Shown here: positions 10,529 through 20,930 of the stretch, piece by piece | Numbering within the stretch: position 1 is the stretch's first letter | How the letters are laid out: each line of letters opens with the position of its first letter | Assembly: GCA_023249675.1 (NCBI GenBank) | Contig: JAHFCE010000004.1 | Location: 675 to 64,674, forward strand | Source of the DNA: Elusimicrobiota bacterium | GTDB taxonomy: Bacteria > Elusimicrobiota > Elusimicrobia > UBA1565 > UBA9628 | Direction: 5' to 3' | Length of the DNA: 64,000 nt | The notes under the pieces: generated by a model | What the model was told of the DNA's origin: nothing | Database searches by the model: none | The model's input: only the letters and a program-made list of their open reading frames with translations | Translations under genes and position numbers: made by a program

Positions 10529-11175
10529 TCGTGATCCTTCTCGGCTCTCCGGGTTCAGGCAAAGGCACCCAGTCCCAGAGCCTGGCCCAGAAGTACGGGT
10601 TCAAGCATCTCGCCACGGGCGATATCTTTCGCGCCGAGATCAAGTCGCAGACTTCGATCGGCGTGAAGGCGCAGGACTATTTAAAGAGCGGAAAGCTCGT
10701 TCCTGATTCGATCGTTATCGAGATGGTCGCCGGCAAGATCGAGACCGGCGGGAAGTACCTGCTTGACGGCTTTCCCCGTACGCTCGAGCAGGCCCAGGGC
10801 CTTGATTCGATGCTGAAGCGCATCGGTTCTTCTATCGACCTTATTGTCTTCCTCACTTTGCCGAAGGAAGAGGCGATTCGCCGCATGGCCTCGCGCCGCA
10901 CCTGCGCCGGTTGCGGCGAGGTCTACAACGTCATCAGCCGTCCGCCGAAGGCAGCCGGCGTTTGCGACAAGTGCTCGGGCCAGGTGGTTCAGCGGGAGGA
11001 CGATTCCGAGGCGACCTCCGCCAAGCGGCTCATGGTGTTTGAGGACCTGACGCACCCGCTCGTCGCGTATTACAAGTCCGAAGCGACGTTCCACGAAGTG
11101 GATGCTTCGCCGACGCCAGAGAAGGTGGAGGCCGCGTTGTCGGCTGTCATCGAGTCCGTCAAGGCGGCGCGGTGA
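10525..11175 (+). CDS. adk: Adenylate kinase, zinc-lid type
   Basis: LLGSPGSGKGTQSQ P-loop; DGFPRTLEQA; lid CAGC...CDKC. Confidence 0.97.
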   Translation: MIVILLGSPGSGKGTQSQSLAQKYGFKHLATGDIFRAEIKSQTSIGVKAQDYLKSGKLVPDSIVIEMVAGKIETGGKYLLDGFPRTLEQAQGLDSMLKRIGSSIDLIVFLTLPKEEAIRRMASRRTCAGCGEVYNVISRPPKAAGVCDKCSGQVVQREDDSEATSAKRLMVFEDLTHPLVAYYKSEATFHEVDASPTPEKVEAALSAVIESVKAAR

Positions 11176-11975
11176 CCATGCTCATGCAAAAGACCATCGA
11201 GGTCAAGAGCCGCGAAGAGCTGGCGATCATGCGCGTCGCCGGCGGCATCGTCGCCGACATCCTCGTTCTGCTCAAGGGTATGGTCAGGCCCGGCATGACC
11301 ACGGGGGAGATCGATCAGGTCGCGCGCGAAGAGCTGAAAAAACGCAATGCCAAGCCCGCGTTCCTCAACTATCACGGCTTCCCCGGCGTGATCTGTGTTT
11401 CGATCAATTCCGAGATCGTGCACGGAATCCCGTCGGACAAGCGTTCGCTGAAGGACGGCGACATCGTCGGGCTTGATTTCGGCTCGATCGTCGAAGGCTG
11501 GTACGGAGACTCGGCGATCACGGTGCCTATCGGCACCATCAGCCCAGAAGCCGAGCGTCTAATACGCGTGACGCGGGAGTCGCTTGAGAAGGGCCTCGCG
11601 GCCGTCAAGGGCGGCGGCCGCGTTGGAGATATCGGTTTCGCGGTGCAGTCTCACGCTGAGGCCGCCGGCTACACGGTGGTCCGCGAATTCGTCGGCCACG
11701 GCATCGGCCGCGCCCTGCACGAGGAGCCGCCGATTCCGAACTATGGAAAACCGGGCACGGGCGCCCGTTTAAGAACCGGCATGACGATCGCCATCGAGCC
11801 GATGGTGAATATGGGTGGGCCAGAGGTCGCCACGCTCGGCGATGGCTGGACCGCGGTGACCAAGGACGGCAAGCTGTCCGCGCACTTCGAGCATACCGTT
11901 GCCGTGACGGATGCGGGATTTGAAATCTTGACATTGCCTTCGGCAATGACACATCGACAGCCTCGAGCGATTTGA
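11172..11975 (+). CDS. map: Methionine aminopeptidase type I
   Basis: [59 protein letters not shown]. Confidence 0.97.
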   Translation: MTMLMQKTIEVKSREELAIMRVAGGIVADILVLLKGMVRPGMTTGEIDQVAREELKKRNAKPAFLNYHGFPGVICVSINSEIVHGIPSDKRSLKDGDIVGLDFGSIVEGWYGDSAITVPIGTISPEAERLIRVTRESLEKGLAAVKGGGRVGDIGFAVQSHAEAAGYTVVREFVGHGIGRALHEEPPIPNYGKPGTGARLRTGMTIAIEPMVNMGGPEVATLGDGWTAVTKDGKLSAHFEHTVAVTDAGFEILTLPSAMTHRQPRAI

Positions 11976-12190
11976 TGACGAAAGAAGAGAAGATTGAAGT
12001 CGAAGGCCGAATTTTAGAAGCGCTTCCGAACGCGATGTTCCGCGTCGAGATCGCGCCGAGCAAGATCGTTTTGGCCCACATTTCCGGCAAGATGCGTATG
12101 CACTACATAAAAATTCTGCCCGGAGACAAAGTCCGCATCGAACTGTCCCCCTACGACCTGACTCGGGGACGCATCACCTACCGGGAGTAA
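11972..12190 (+). CDS. infA: Translation initiation factor IF-1
   Basis: [25 protein letters not shown]...[22 protein letters not shown]. Confidence 0.97.
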   Translation: MMTKEEKIEVEGRILEALPNAMFRVEIAPSKIVLAHISGKMRMHYIKILPGDKVRIELSPYDLTRGRITYRE

Positions 12191-12194
12191 CGAC

Positions 12195-12308
12195 ATGAAA
12201 GTGCGAGCGAGCGTCAAACCCATTTGCCAGAAGTGCAAGATTGTGAAGCGCAACGGAGTCATCCGCGTTCTGTGCTCGAACCCGAAGCACAAGCAGCGGC
12301 AGGGCTAG
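12195..12308 (+). CDS. rpmJ: 50S ribosomal protein L36 (37 aa, absent from ORF track)
   Basis: Hand translation [37 protein letters not shown]; zinc-type Cys/His pattern; between infA and rpsM. Confidence 0.96.
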   Translation: MKVRASVKPICQKCKIVKRNGVIRVLCSNPKHKQRQG

Positions 12309-12355
12309 AAATAGCGAATTTAAAGATCTGGCATCGGAGAACAGGAGAATAAAGT

Positions 12356-12751
12356 ATGGCGCGTGTGGCAGGAGTCGATCTTCCCAAGAACAAGCGTATC
12401 GATGTGGCGCTTCAGTACCTTTACGGCGTGGGCGAGACCCGTTCCAGAGTGGTGATCGCCAAGCTCAACGGGATGGTCAAGCCCGAGACCCGGGTCAAGG
12501 ATCTCACGGAGGAGCAGGTGGTGCTTATCAACAACCTCCTGCTTAAAGATTTTAAAATTGAAGGCGAACTCCGCCGCGAGACGCTTGCGAACATGTCCCG
12601 CCTGACCGAGATCGGCTCGTTCCGCGGCCACCGCCATCGCCGCAACCTGCCGTGCCGCGGACAACGCACGAAGACGAACGCGCGCACTCGCCGCGGCCGC
12701 CGCAAGACGGTCGGCGTGGGCAAGGCCGCTTCGCCCACGGGTAAGGCCTGA
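12356..12751 (+). CDS. rpsM: 30S ribosomal protein S13
   Basis: MARVAGVDLPKNKRIDVALQYLYGVGETRS...GSFRGHRHRRNLPCRGQRTKTNARTRRG. Confidence 0.98.
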   Translation: MARVAGVDLPKNKRIDVALQYLYGVGETRSRVVIAKLNGMVKPETRVKDLTEEQVVLINNLLLKDFKIEGELRRETLANMSRLTEIGSFRGHRHRRNLPCRGQRTKTNARTRRGRRKTVGVGKAASPTGKA

Positions 12752-12774
12752 GGACGTTTTTAGGAGAATGAATC

Positions 12775-13197
12775 ATGGCTGACGAAAAACAGACCCCCGC
12801 CGCGACGAAGGCAGCCCCTTCGGCGGCCCCCCGCAAGAAAGCCTGGAAGTCCCTGACTTTCGCAAAGGTCCATATCCAGTGTTCCTTCAACAACACCATC
12901 GTGACTTTGACCGACGATCGCGGCGACGTGCTTATCTGGGCCACTGCCGGCGGCTCGGGCTTCCGCGGCACGAAGAAGGGTACCCCCTTCGCGGCTGGGG
13001 TGACGGCGAAGAAAGTCGCCGACCGAGCCGTCCAGCTCGGCGTCAAGCAGGTCGCCGTGTTTATCAAGGGCCCCGGACCCGGTCGAGAGACCGCTGTGCG
13101 GTCGCTCGGTTCCGCCGGCCTGATGGTCATCAGCCTTAAGGATGTCACGCCGATGCCGCACAACGGCTGTCGCCCGCCCAAAGCGAGGAGAGTCTAA
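12775..13197 (+). CDS. rpsK: 30S ribosomal protein S11
   Basis: [43 protein letters not shown]...[18 protein letters not shown]. Confidence 0.98.
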   Translation: MADEKQTPAATKAAPSAAPRKKAWKSLTFAKVHIQCSFNNTIVTLTDDRGDVLIWATAGGSGFRGTKKGTPFAAGVTAKKVADRAVQLGVKQVAVFIKGPGPGRETAVRSLGSAGLMVISLKDVTPMPHNGCRPPKARRV

Positions 13198-13202
13198 GTT
13201 TT

Positions 13203-13829
13203 ATGGCCCGTTATACCGACGCCGTCTGCAAGTTGTGCCGCCGAGAGCAGCAGAAGCTGTTTCTTAAGGGCGACAAGTGCTACACGAAGTGCGTGCTCGA
13301 GAAGCGCCCCGGCATTCCCGGCATGGCGAAGCCTCAGCGCGGCAAACCGTCCGCCTTCTCGATCCGCCTGCGCGAGAAGCAGAAGCTTCGCCGCATGATC
13401 CAGATGAACGAGCGTCCGTTCGAGCGCGCGGTCACCAACGCGGCTGCGGCTCGCGAGGAGTCGGGCGCCGCGCTGCTGCGCGGTCTTGAACTGCGCCTGG
13501 ACAATATCGTGCGCCGCATGGGCGTGGCGACCTCGATCAAGACGGCGCGCCAGCTCGTCCTGCACGGGCACGTTAAGATCGGCGGCAAGGTGGTGGATAT
13601 CCCCTCCTACCCCGTCAAGGCCGGCAGCGTGGTGTCCGTCGATGTCAAGATGAGGGAGAATGTCGGCGTCAAGCTGAGCCTTGAGACGGCTAAGAAGTTG
13701 AACAACCGTCCCGCCTTCCTTGAGTTCGACGAAGCCGCCCTTGCCGCGAAAGTGCTCCGCATTCCGGAGCGCGGCGAGACGTCCTTCCCCATCAACGATC
13801 AGCTGATCATCGAATACTATTCACGATAA
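13203..13829 (+). CDS. rpsD: 30S ribosomal protein S4 (cysteine-containing form)
   Basis: MARYTDAVCKLCRREQQKLFLKGDKCYTKCVLEK...RLDNIVRRMGVATSIKTARQLVLHGHV. Confidence 0.97.
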   Translation: MARYTDAVCKLCRREQQKLFLKGDKCYTKCVLEKRPGIPGMAKPQRGKPSAFSIRLREKQKLRRMIQMNERPFERAVTNAAAAREESGAALLRGLELRLDNIVRRMGVATSIKTARQLVLHGHVKIGGKVVDIPSYPVKAGSVVSVDVKMRENVGVKLSLETAKKLNNRPAFLEFDEAALAAKVLRIPERGETSFPINDQLIIEYYSR

Positions 13830-13838
13830 ATCGTGAAT
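13819..13838. other. Perfect dyad ATTCACGAT-AA-ATCGTGAAT; as RNA an 8-bp stem with TAAA loop containing the rpsD stop codon
   Basis: Direct reading; rpsD TAA at 13827-13829 sits in the loop; no downstream T-tract. Confidence 0.7.
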
Positions 13839-13877
13839 GGACACATTGAATAAACACCCTCTGGAGAGATAAAGAAT

Positions 13878-14882
13878 ATGGCTTACAAAGAACTGATCCT
13901 GCCGCAGAAGCTATCAGTCGATGAGAAGTCGATGTCGGACAGCTACGCGAAATTCGTGGCCGAGCCGTATGAGCGCGGCTATGGACACACGGTCGGCAAC
14001 GCGCTTCGCCGCGTGCTGCTCTCGTCCCTGGAAGGCGCTGCGGTCACCGCGGTCCGCATCGAGAAGGCGACGCATGAGTACCAGGCGCTGCCCGGAGTGA
14101 AGGAAGATGTCATGAACATCCTCCTCAACCTCAAAAAATTGCGGGTTAAGCTGTTTTCAAACGGCCCCGAGACCATTTACTTGTCCGTCGGCAAGGAGGG
14201 GACCGTCACAGCGAAAGACATTCAAGGGAATGCGAATGTCGAAGTCGTCAACAAGGACCTCGTGATCGCGCACCTCGAGGCCGGCGGCAAGATCGGCATG
14301 GAGATCGAAGTGTCCAAGGGCCGGGGCTACGTTCCGGCCGAGGAGCTCCGAGCGCAAAACCAGTGGGCCGCGGGTTTCTTGCCCGTCGACGCGCTGTTCT
14401 CGCCCGTCGTCAAGGTTCACTATGACGTCGAAAATGCGCGCGTCGGTCAGGTGACCGATTACGACCGCCTGATTCTTGAAATTTGGACCGATGGATCGCT
14501 GAACCCGGCTGAGGCGCTGATCCAGTCGTCCAAGCTTTTGCGCGAGTCTCTCAACATCTTCATCCCCGAGGAAGAGCAGGCGGCCGAGGCGGCCGGCGGC
14601 CTTGAGGGGGGGGCGGGGTCCGAGGGGGCCGTTTCCCTTGCGGGTCTCGATCCGAAGCTGCGCGAGATACTCAACCAGCCGATCGAGATGATCGAGCTGT
14701 CTTCGCGCGCGTCGAACTGCCTGAAGGTTGCCCGCATCCGGACAATCGGCGAACTCGTCGGCAAGCGCGATGAGGAGCTGCTCGCCGTCAAAAATTTCGG
14801 GAAAAAGTCCCTCGATGAGATCAAGGACCGCCTGAAGGACATGGGGCTGTCGCTCGGCATGCAGGTGGGCCAGCTCGGCTGA
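13878..14882 (+). CDS. rpoA: DNA-directed RNA polymerase subunit alpha
   Basis: EPYERGYGHTVGNALRRVLLSSLEGAAVTAVRI; C-terminal VARIRTIGELVGKRDEELLAVKNFGKKSLDEIKDRL. Confidence 0.98.
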   Translation: MAYKELILPQKLSVDEKSMSDSYAKFVAEPYERGYGHTVGNALRRVLLSSLEGAAVTAVRIEKATHEYQALPGVKEDVMNILLNLKKLRVKLFSNGPETIYLSVGKEGTVTAKDIQGNANVEVVNKDLVIAHLEAGGKIGMEIEVSKGRGYVPAEELRAQNQWAAGFLPVDALFSPVVKVHYDVENARVGQVTDYDRLILEIWTDGSLNPAEALIQSSKLLRESLNIFIPEEEQAAEAAGGLEGGAGSEGAVSLAGLDPKLREILNQPIEMIELSSRASNCLKVARIRTIGELVGKRDEELLAVKNFGKKSLDEIKDRLKDMGLSLGMQVGQLG

Positions 14883-14895
14883 AGAGGAGTCAATT

Positions 14896-15243
14896 ATGGC
14901 GTCTAAAGCACTCGGTCATCGACAGCTCGGAATCACCAGCGCGCACCGCCGCGCGCTGCTGCGGAACATGGCCACGAGCCTGTTCAAGCACGAGCGCATC
15001 GAAACCACCATCGCGAAGGCGAAGGAGCTCCGCCCGTACGCTGAGAAGCTCATCACCAACGCGAAGAAAGGCGAGCACTTCATGGTGCGTCGCCAGATCC
15101 AGGACAAGGTGGTCTACAAAAAACTGTTCGAAGTCCTGGCTCCCCGGTACGCGCAGCGTCCCGGCGGCTATACTCGCATCCTCAAGATCGCTCCGCGCAT
15201 CGGCGACAGCGCCAAGCTCGGATTGATCATGCTCGTTGCCTAA
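14896..15243 (+). CDS. rplQ: 50S ribosomal protein L17
   Basis: LGHRQLGITSAHRRALLRNMATSLFKHERIETTIAKAKELRPYAEKLIT. Confidence 0.97.
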   Translation: MASKALGHRQLGITSAHRRALLRNMATSLFKHERIETTIAKAKELRPYAEKLITNAKKGEHFMVRRQIQDKVVYKKLFEVLAPRYAQRPGGYTRILKIAPRIGDSAKLGLIMLVA

Positions 15244-15248
15244 AATAA

Positions 15249-16316
<1,068 letters not shown>

Positions 16317-16401
16317 GACGTCCTTCAGCCGAGGGACCGTCGTTCGTGTCGTCGTTTAAATTCCGGGCCTAGGCGTCGCTGGCGTCTGAGGGCTCGGTCA
16401 C

Positions 16402-17244
16402 ATGCAACGCGAAACACGGATAGCCAACTTCGTTCTGGGCGCCTTAGCGGCGCTCTCGCTTCTGCTTCTGTCCCTGCCCTTGTCGACGCCGGTGCGGTCC
16501 TTCAAGGCAGGGGCGGGGTATTTGCTTGACCCCCTCGCCTATCACGGCGAGGCGGGGTACCGGCGTTTGGCCGGCGCGCCCGACCGGATTCGGCGCTTGC
16601 TCGAGGCGGACATCGAGAATGAGAGTCTGCAGGCTGAACTGCGGCGGGGGCAATGGCTCGCGACAACGGTTTCCGCGCTCTCTCTTGAGAACGAGCGTTT
16701 GCGTCGGGAGCTTGCGCTGAAGGCCCCCGCGGGCCGATCGCCCGCATGGGCGCATGTCATGGAGCGCGACCCGATCCATTGGTACCGCAGTCTCGTCGTC
16801 GATGTCGGCTCTGATCGGGGCGTCGAGCTCAACGATCCCGTTCTCGGGCCCCACGAGGGCCAGCTCGTGGCCGTCGGACGAGTGGTCGACGTCCGACCGA
16901 ATACCTCGACCGTTTTGCTGCTCACCGATGAGTTGTCCGCCGCCGCCGCTTATCTTTCCTCTGGGACGCTTGAGGGCCTCATTCAGGGCCAAGATGGCCC
17001 GCGCTTGCGCATGAACTATCTCAACGCCGAAGCTCTGTTGTCCGAGGGTGACGCGGTGTACACGTCGCCGACGAGCGCAACGTTCCCGCCCAATGTGCTC
17101 ATTGGTCGCGTTGCGCGCGTCAATGCGCGCGATCCGTTTCTCACCTTCCAGTCCGTTGAGGTGGCGCCTGCCGCCGACGCCTCCTCGCTTCAAGAACTGA
17201 TGATCCTGCGGTCTCGGCCGCTCGCGGGCGAGGAATCCCGATGA
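16402..17244 (+). CDS. mreC: Rod shape-determining protein MreC
   Basis: N-terminal TM, coiled coil, VMERDPIHWYRSLVVDVGSDRGVELNDPV...GRVVDVRPNTSTVLLLTD; follows mreB. Confidence 0.93.
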   Translation: MQRETRIANFVLGALAALSLLLLSLPLSTPVRSFKAGAGYLLDPLAYHGEAGYRRLAGAPDRIRRLLEADIENESLQAELRRGQWLATTVSALSLENERLRRELALKAPAGRSPAWAHVMERDPIHWYRSLVVDVGSDRGVELNDPVLGPHEGQLVAVGRVVDVRPNTSTVLLLTDELSAAAAYLSSGTLEGLIQGQDGPRLRMNYLNAEALLSEGDAVYTSPTSATFPPNVLIGRVARVNARDPFLTFQSVEVAPAADASSLQELMILRSRPLAGEESR

Positions 17245-17720
17245 TCGGCTTTTTGCGCGCTGTCGCGTTGTTCATCGGAGCCATGTTTCTGCAGTGGTGG
17301 TGGAACACGCATTTCGCCTATTGGGGCGCGGCGCCTCAACTCCTGCTCGTTCTGACGATCTTCATCGCGGCGCGGCGCGGGCCGGTCCTGGGCATGCTGG
17401 CGGGTTTCGGCTGGGGGCTCTACCTCGACGTCGCGCGCGCGGAGCTTTTCGGCGCGAGCGCGCTCACTTTGACCTTGGCCGCCTACTCTGCTGGCGTCGC
17501 GCGCCGCCAGATCGACCTGCGCGCGGCCGGATCGCTTGCGGCGACGACCTTCCTTCTCACCTGGGTCGTCTTCATCGGGCACGGCTTTCTTGGATTGATA
17601 TTCACGAAAAGCTTCGAGTGGAGCGGCTGGATCTCGATTCTGGTGACTCCGTTCCTCAATGCCGCGGTGGTGACCGTCGCGGCGTTGCTGTGGGACGCGC
17701 GGGGGGATAGTCGACCATGA
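17241..17720 (+). CDS. mreD: Rod shape-determining protein MreD
   Basis: About 160 aa multi-TM protein between mreC and PBP2. Confidence 0.8.
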   Translation: MIGFLRAVALFIGAMFLQWWWNTHFAYWGAAPQLLLVLTIFIAARRGPVLGMLAGFGWGLYLDVARAELFGASALTLTLAAYSAGVARRQIDLRAAGSLAATTFLLTWVVFIGHGFLGLIFTKSFEWSGWISILVTPFLNAAVVTVAALLWDARGDSRP

Positions 17721-19561
17721 GCCGCGGCGGCGCCGTGCCTCAAGAGCGCCTGGAGATCCTCTGGTCTGTGATCGCGGCTGCCGGCCTTGTCCTCGGCTTG
17801 CGCTTGACGCAGATGCAGCTCGTCCAGGCCGCGGAGTGGCGGCAGGCCGCCGAGCGCAATCGCTCTCAGATGATCCACCAAAACGCCCCGCGCGGCCGGA
17901 TTTACGACCGCCATGGCGTGGCTGTGGCCGCCAACGCACCCGCTTTCTCTCTCATCTTCCTGCCCGGCAAGGACCGACGGCGCCAGGACCTCAAGCCGCT
18001 TGCGCGGGAGCTTGCGCGCCAGCTCGGCCGCGATCCAGACGATCTGCTTGAGGCGCTTGAGCAGGCCGTACGCGAGGAAAGCGCTGTGCGTCTCGCCGAG
18101 AACTTGCCCACACAGACGATGTTTCGGCTGTCCGAGCTCAAGACGCTCTATCCCGGCGTCGACTTGATCGTCGAGGCGCGCCGTTACTATCCCTTCGGCC
18201 GCTTCGCCAGCCACCTCCTCGGCTACATGGGCAAGATGGGCCAGCGCGAGTGGCGCGAGCGCAAACCGAAAGGCTACCGCGTTGACTCTCGCACCGGCCG
18301 TCTTGGTCTTGAGAAGATTTTTGAGGATGAGCTGCGCGGGCGCGACGGGGGCCTGCGCATGGAAGTCGATGCGCAGGGGCGCTTGAAGCGCGTGCTCGAC
18401 AAGATTCCGTGGGAGGCGGGCAGCAACATTCATTTGACGATCGACGCGGCGGTTCAGCGGGCGGCCGACGAGGGCTTGCGCGCTACGCCGACGGGACGCG
18501 GCGCGGCAGTGGCGATCGATCCGCGCAACGGAGATCTACTCGCGATGAGCTCCCAGCCGGACTTCGACCCGAACGCCTTCCTCTCCACCGACCCGAACGA
18601 AGTCAAGAGCACCGTACTCGAGTTGTCCGAGTTCAACAACGCGATCTCGGGCGCCTATCCCCCGGGCTCGACGTTCAAGCCGATCGCGGGCCTCGCGGCG
18701 CTCAGCGAGGGGCGCATGAGGCCCGAGGACACGGTGTTCTGCCCCGGCCATTTTGAGCTCGGCGGACGGACCTTCCTCTGTTGGGAGCACAAGGGCCACA
18801 AGCGGGTGTCCTGGCTCATGGGATTGGCCCTGTCCTGCGACGTCTATTTCTACACTCTTGGTCTCAGAACGGGGGGCGTGGCGATCGAGCGCTACGCACG
18901 CGCCTTCGGCCTCGGCCAGAAGACGAGTATTCCGCTTAAGGGCGAGAAAAGCGGCCATCTGTTTGGGCCCGAAGCGCGCGAGAAGACGGGCAAGGGCTGG
19001 TACGACGGAGACACTCTCAACCTCGCGATCGGTCAGGGCGAGTTGACCGTCACGCCGCTGCAGATGGCGATTGCGACCGCAGCTCTGGCCAATCGCGGCA
19101 GCGTTTGGCGCCCGCGCTACATCCAGAAGATCGTCTATTCCGACGGCCGTCCGGACTACGTCCCGAAGCCGGAGCGCCGAGGACTCGTGCCGGCGAGGGA
19201 TGAAGCCTGGGACGAGGTGCAGCGCGGCCTTGAGACCGTGGTCTCCTCGGGTACGGGCGGCAGCGTGCGCATTCCTGGCCTGGTCACGGCGGGCAAGACC
19301 GGCACCGCGCAAAACCCGCACGGCGAAGACCACGCCTGGTTCGTCGTCTACGCGGCCAAGCCCGGTGAACCTGCATCGATCGCGATCGCCGTCCTCGTCG
19401 AAAACGGCGGCCACGGCGGCACGATGGCCGGCCCCGTGGCGCGCAAGATGATCCTCGCCTATTTCGGCATGAAGGATCCAGGCGCTTCGCGGCCGGCTCC
19501 TGTTGCGGCGGCCGTCCCGGTCGTTCCCCCTATTTTCGTGCCGCACGGGGTGATGAGATGA
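17717..19561 (+). CDS. mrdA: Penicillin-binding protein 2 (peptidoglycan transpeptidase)
   Basis: RGRIYDRHGVAVAANAPAFSL; GAYPPGSTFKPIAGLAAL (SxxK); TAGKTGTAQNP (KTGT). Confidence 0.95.
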   Translation: MSRGGAVPQERLEILWSVIAAAGLVLGLRLTQMQLVQAAEWRQAAERNRSQMIHQNAPRGRIYDRHGVAVAANAPAFSLIFLPGKDRRRQDLKPLARELARQLGRDPDDLLEALEQAVREESAVRLAENLPTQTMFRLSELKTLYPGVDLIVEARRYYPFGRFASHLLGYMGKMGQREWRERKPKGYRVDSRTGRLGLEKIFEDELRGRDGGLRMEVDAQGRLKRVLDKIPWEAGSNIHLTIDAAVQRAADEGLRATPTGRGAAVAIDPRNGDLLAMSSQPDFDPNAFLSTDPNEVKSTVLELSEFNNAISGAYPPGSTFKPIAGLAALSEGRMRPEDTVFCPGHFELGGRTFLCWEHKGHKRVSWLMGLALSCDVYFYTLGLRTGGVAIERYARAFGLGQKTSIPLKGEKSGHLFGPEAREKTGKGWYDGDTLNLAIGQGELTVTPLQMAIATAALANRGSVWRPRYIQKIVYSDGRPDYVPKPERRGLVPARDEAWDEVQRGLETVVSSGTGGSVRIPGLVTAGKTGTAQNPHGEDHAWFVVYAAKPGEPASIAIAVLVENGGHGGTMAGPVARKMILAYFGMKDPGASRPAPVAAAVPVVPPIFVPHGVMR

Positions 19562-20916
19562 CCTTGACGATGGCCCGCGCCGTGCGCGTCCAGTCTGGCC
19601 TGTCAGGCCGCGTCGATTGGACCTATATCGCGGCTGTGGCGGGCCTTATCGTTGCCGGCTCACTCGCCATGCTTTCGGCCGCGAGCACGACGACCTTCTA
19701 TTCCTCGATCCTGCAGAAGCACTTCATCGCGCTGACGTTTGGGATGACCCTGTTTGCGTTGGCTCTCGCCTTCAATTACCAGGTGTTCCAAGACCAGTCG
19801 AGGTTCGTGTACGGACTGGCGATCTTGATCGTCGCGGCGACCTTGATTCTCGGGAAAATCTCTCGCGGACAGCGCTCGTGGGTGCACTTGTTCGGCTTCA
19901 GCTTTCAGCCCGCGGAGATGGCGCGTACGCTTGTCGTGCTCGCACTCGCGGATTTCCTCGACCGGCGCGCGCGTCGGATCGGAGATCTTTCCACCGTCCT
20001 GCTCGGCCTACTTCTCTGCGCGCCTGTGATGATCCTCGTGCTCAAGCAGCCCGATTTTTCGACGACTCTGACCTTCGTGCCCGCGATCTTTGGGATGCTG
20101 TTCTGCGCGGGCGCTGACCTGTTCCAGCTCGCCGCGATCTTCGGTTTCGGGGGCGCGGCGGTTTTGGTGCCGTTGATCTACACGATCTGCCAGGTGCGCT
20201 ATCCGCTCGCGCCGGCGCACAGCCTACCGGGCATGATTCTCGCGACCTCGCGCATGGGCTGGGCGACGGCGGCCGCAATTCTTCTGTTCTGCACAATCGG
20301 ATTTGTGGTCTGGCGTCTCGCGAGCTGGATGCGCGTGCAGATCAAGCCCGCGGCGTTCGCGGCGATCCCGATACTCCTGTCAGCCTCGCTGCTGTCGGGC
20401 ATCGTCATGCAGCGCGGCTTGAAAGGTTATCAGCGCAACCGCTTCGTTGCTTGGATCGCGCCACAGAGCGACGTTCAGGGCGCGTCGTACAACGTTATCC
20501 AATCCCAGATCGCGGTCGGGTCGGGGGGGATGTGGGGCAAGGGGCTTTTCTCGGGCACCCAGTCCCAGCTCGGCTTCCTGCCCGAGCGGCACACCGATTT
20601 TGTCTTCGCCAACGTCGGCGAGGAGATGGGCTTCTGGGGAACGTCGTTGATTCTTGGTTTGTACATGATCTTGTTGTGGCGGATCGTGGCGGCCGCGCGC
20701 CAGGCGCGAGATCGCTACGGCTATCTGGTCTGCGCGGGTCTGGCCTCGACGTTGGCCTTCCAGCTCGTTCTCAACGTCGGCATGTGCTTGGGACTCATGC
20801 CTGTCGCCGGCGTGCCGTTGCCCCTCGTTTCTTATGGCGGCTCAAGCCTCCTCGTCACTTTATGGACGCTCGGCATCGTCGCCAACATCTATGCGCGGAG
20901 ATACGCGCTGCTTTAA
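19558..20916 (+). CDS. rodA: Rod shape-determining protein RodA (SEDS glycosyltransferase)
   Basis: Multi-TM; RSWVHLFGFSFQPAEMARTLVVLALADFL; GFLPERHTDFVFANVGEEMGFWG; GVPLPLVSYGGSSLL. Confidence 0.96.
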   Translation: MTLTMARAVRVQSGLSGRVDWTYIAAVAGLIVAGSLAMLSAASTTTFYSSILQKHFIALTFGMTLFALALAFNYQVFQDQSRFVYGLAILIVAATLILGKISRGQRSWVHLFGFSFQPAEMARTLVVLALADFLDRRARRIGDLSTVLLGLLLCAPVMILVLKQPDFSTTLTFVPAIFGMLFCAGADLFQLAAIFGFGGAAVLVPLIYTICQVRYPLAPAHSLPGMILATSRMGWATAAAILLFCTIGFVVWRLASWMRVQIKPAAFAAIPILLSASLLSGIVMQRGLKGYQRNRFVAWIAPQSDVQGASYNVIQSQIAVGSGGMWGKGLFSGTQSQLGFLPERHTDFVFANVGEEMGFWGTSLILGLYMILLWRIVAAARQARDRYGYLVCAGLASTLAFQLVLNVGMCLGLMPVAGVPLPLVSYGGSSLLVTLWTLGIVANIYARRYALL

Positions 20917-20930
20917 TTCCCGGAGGACTT

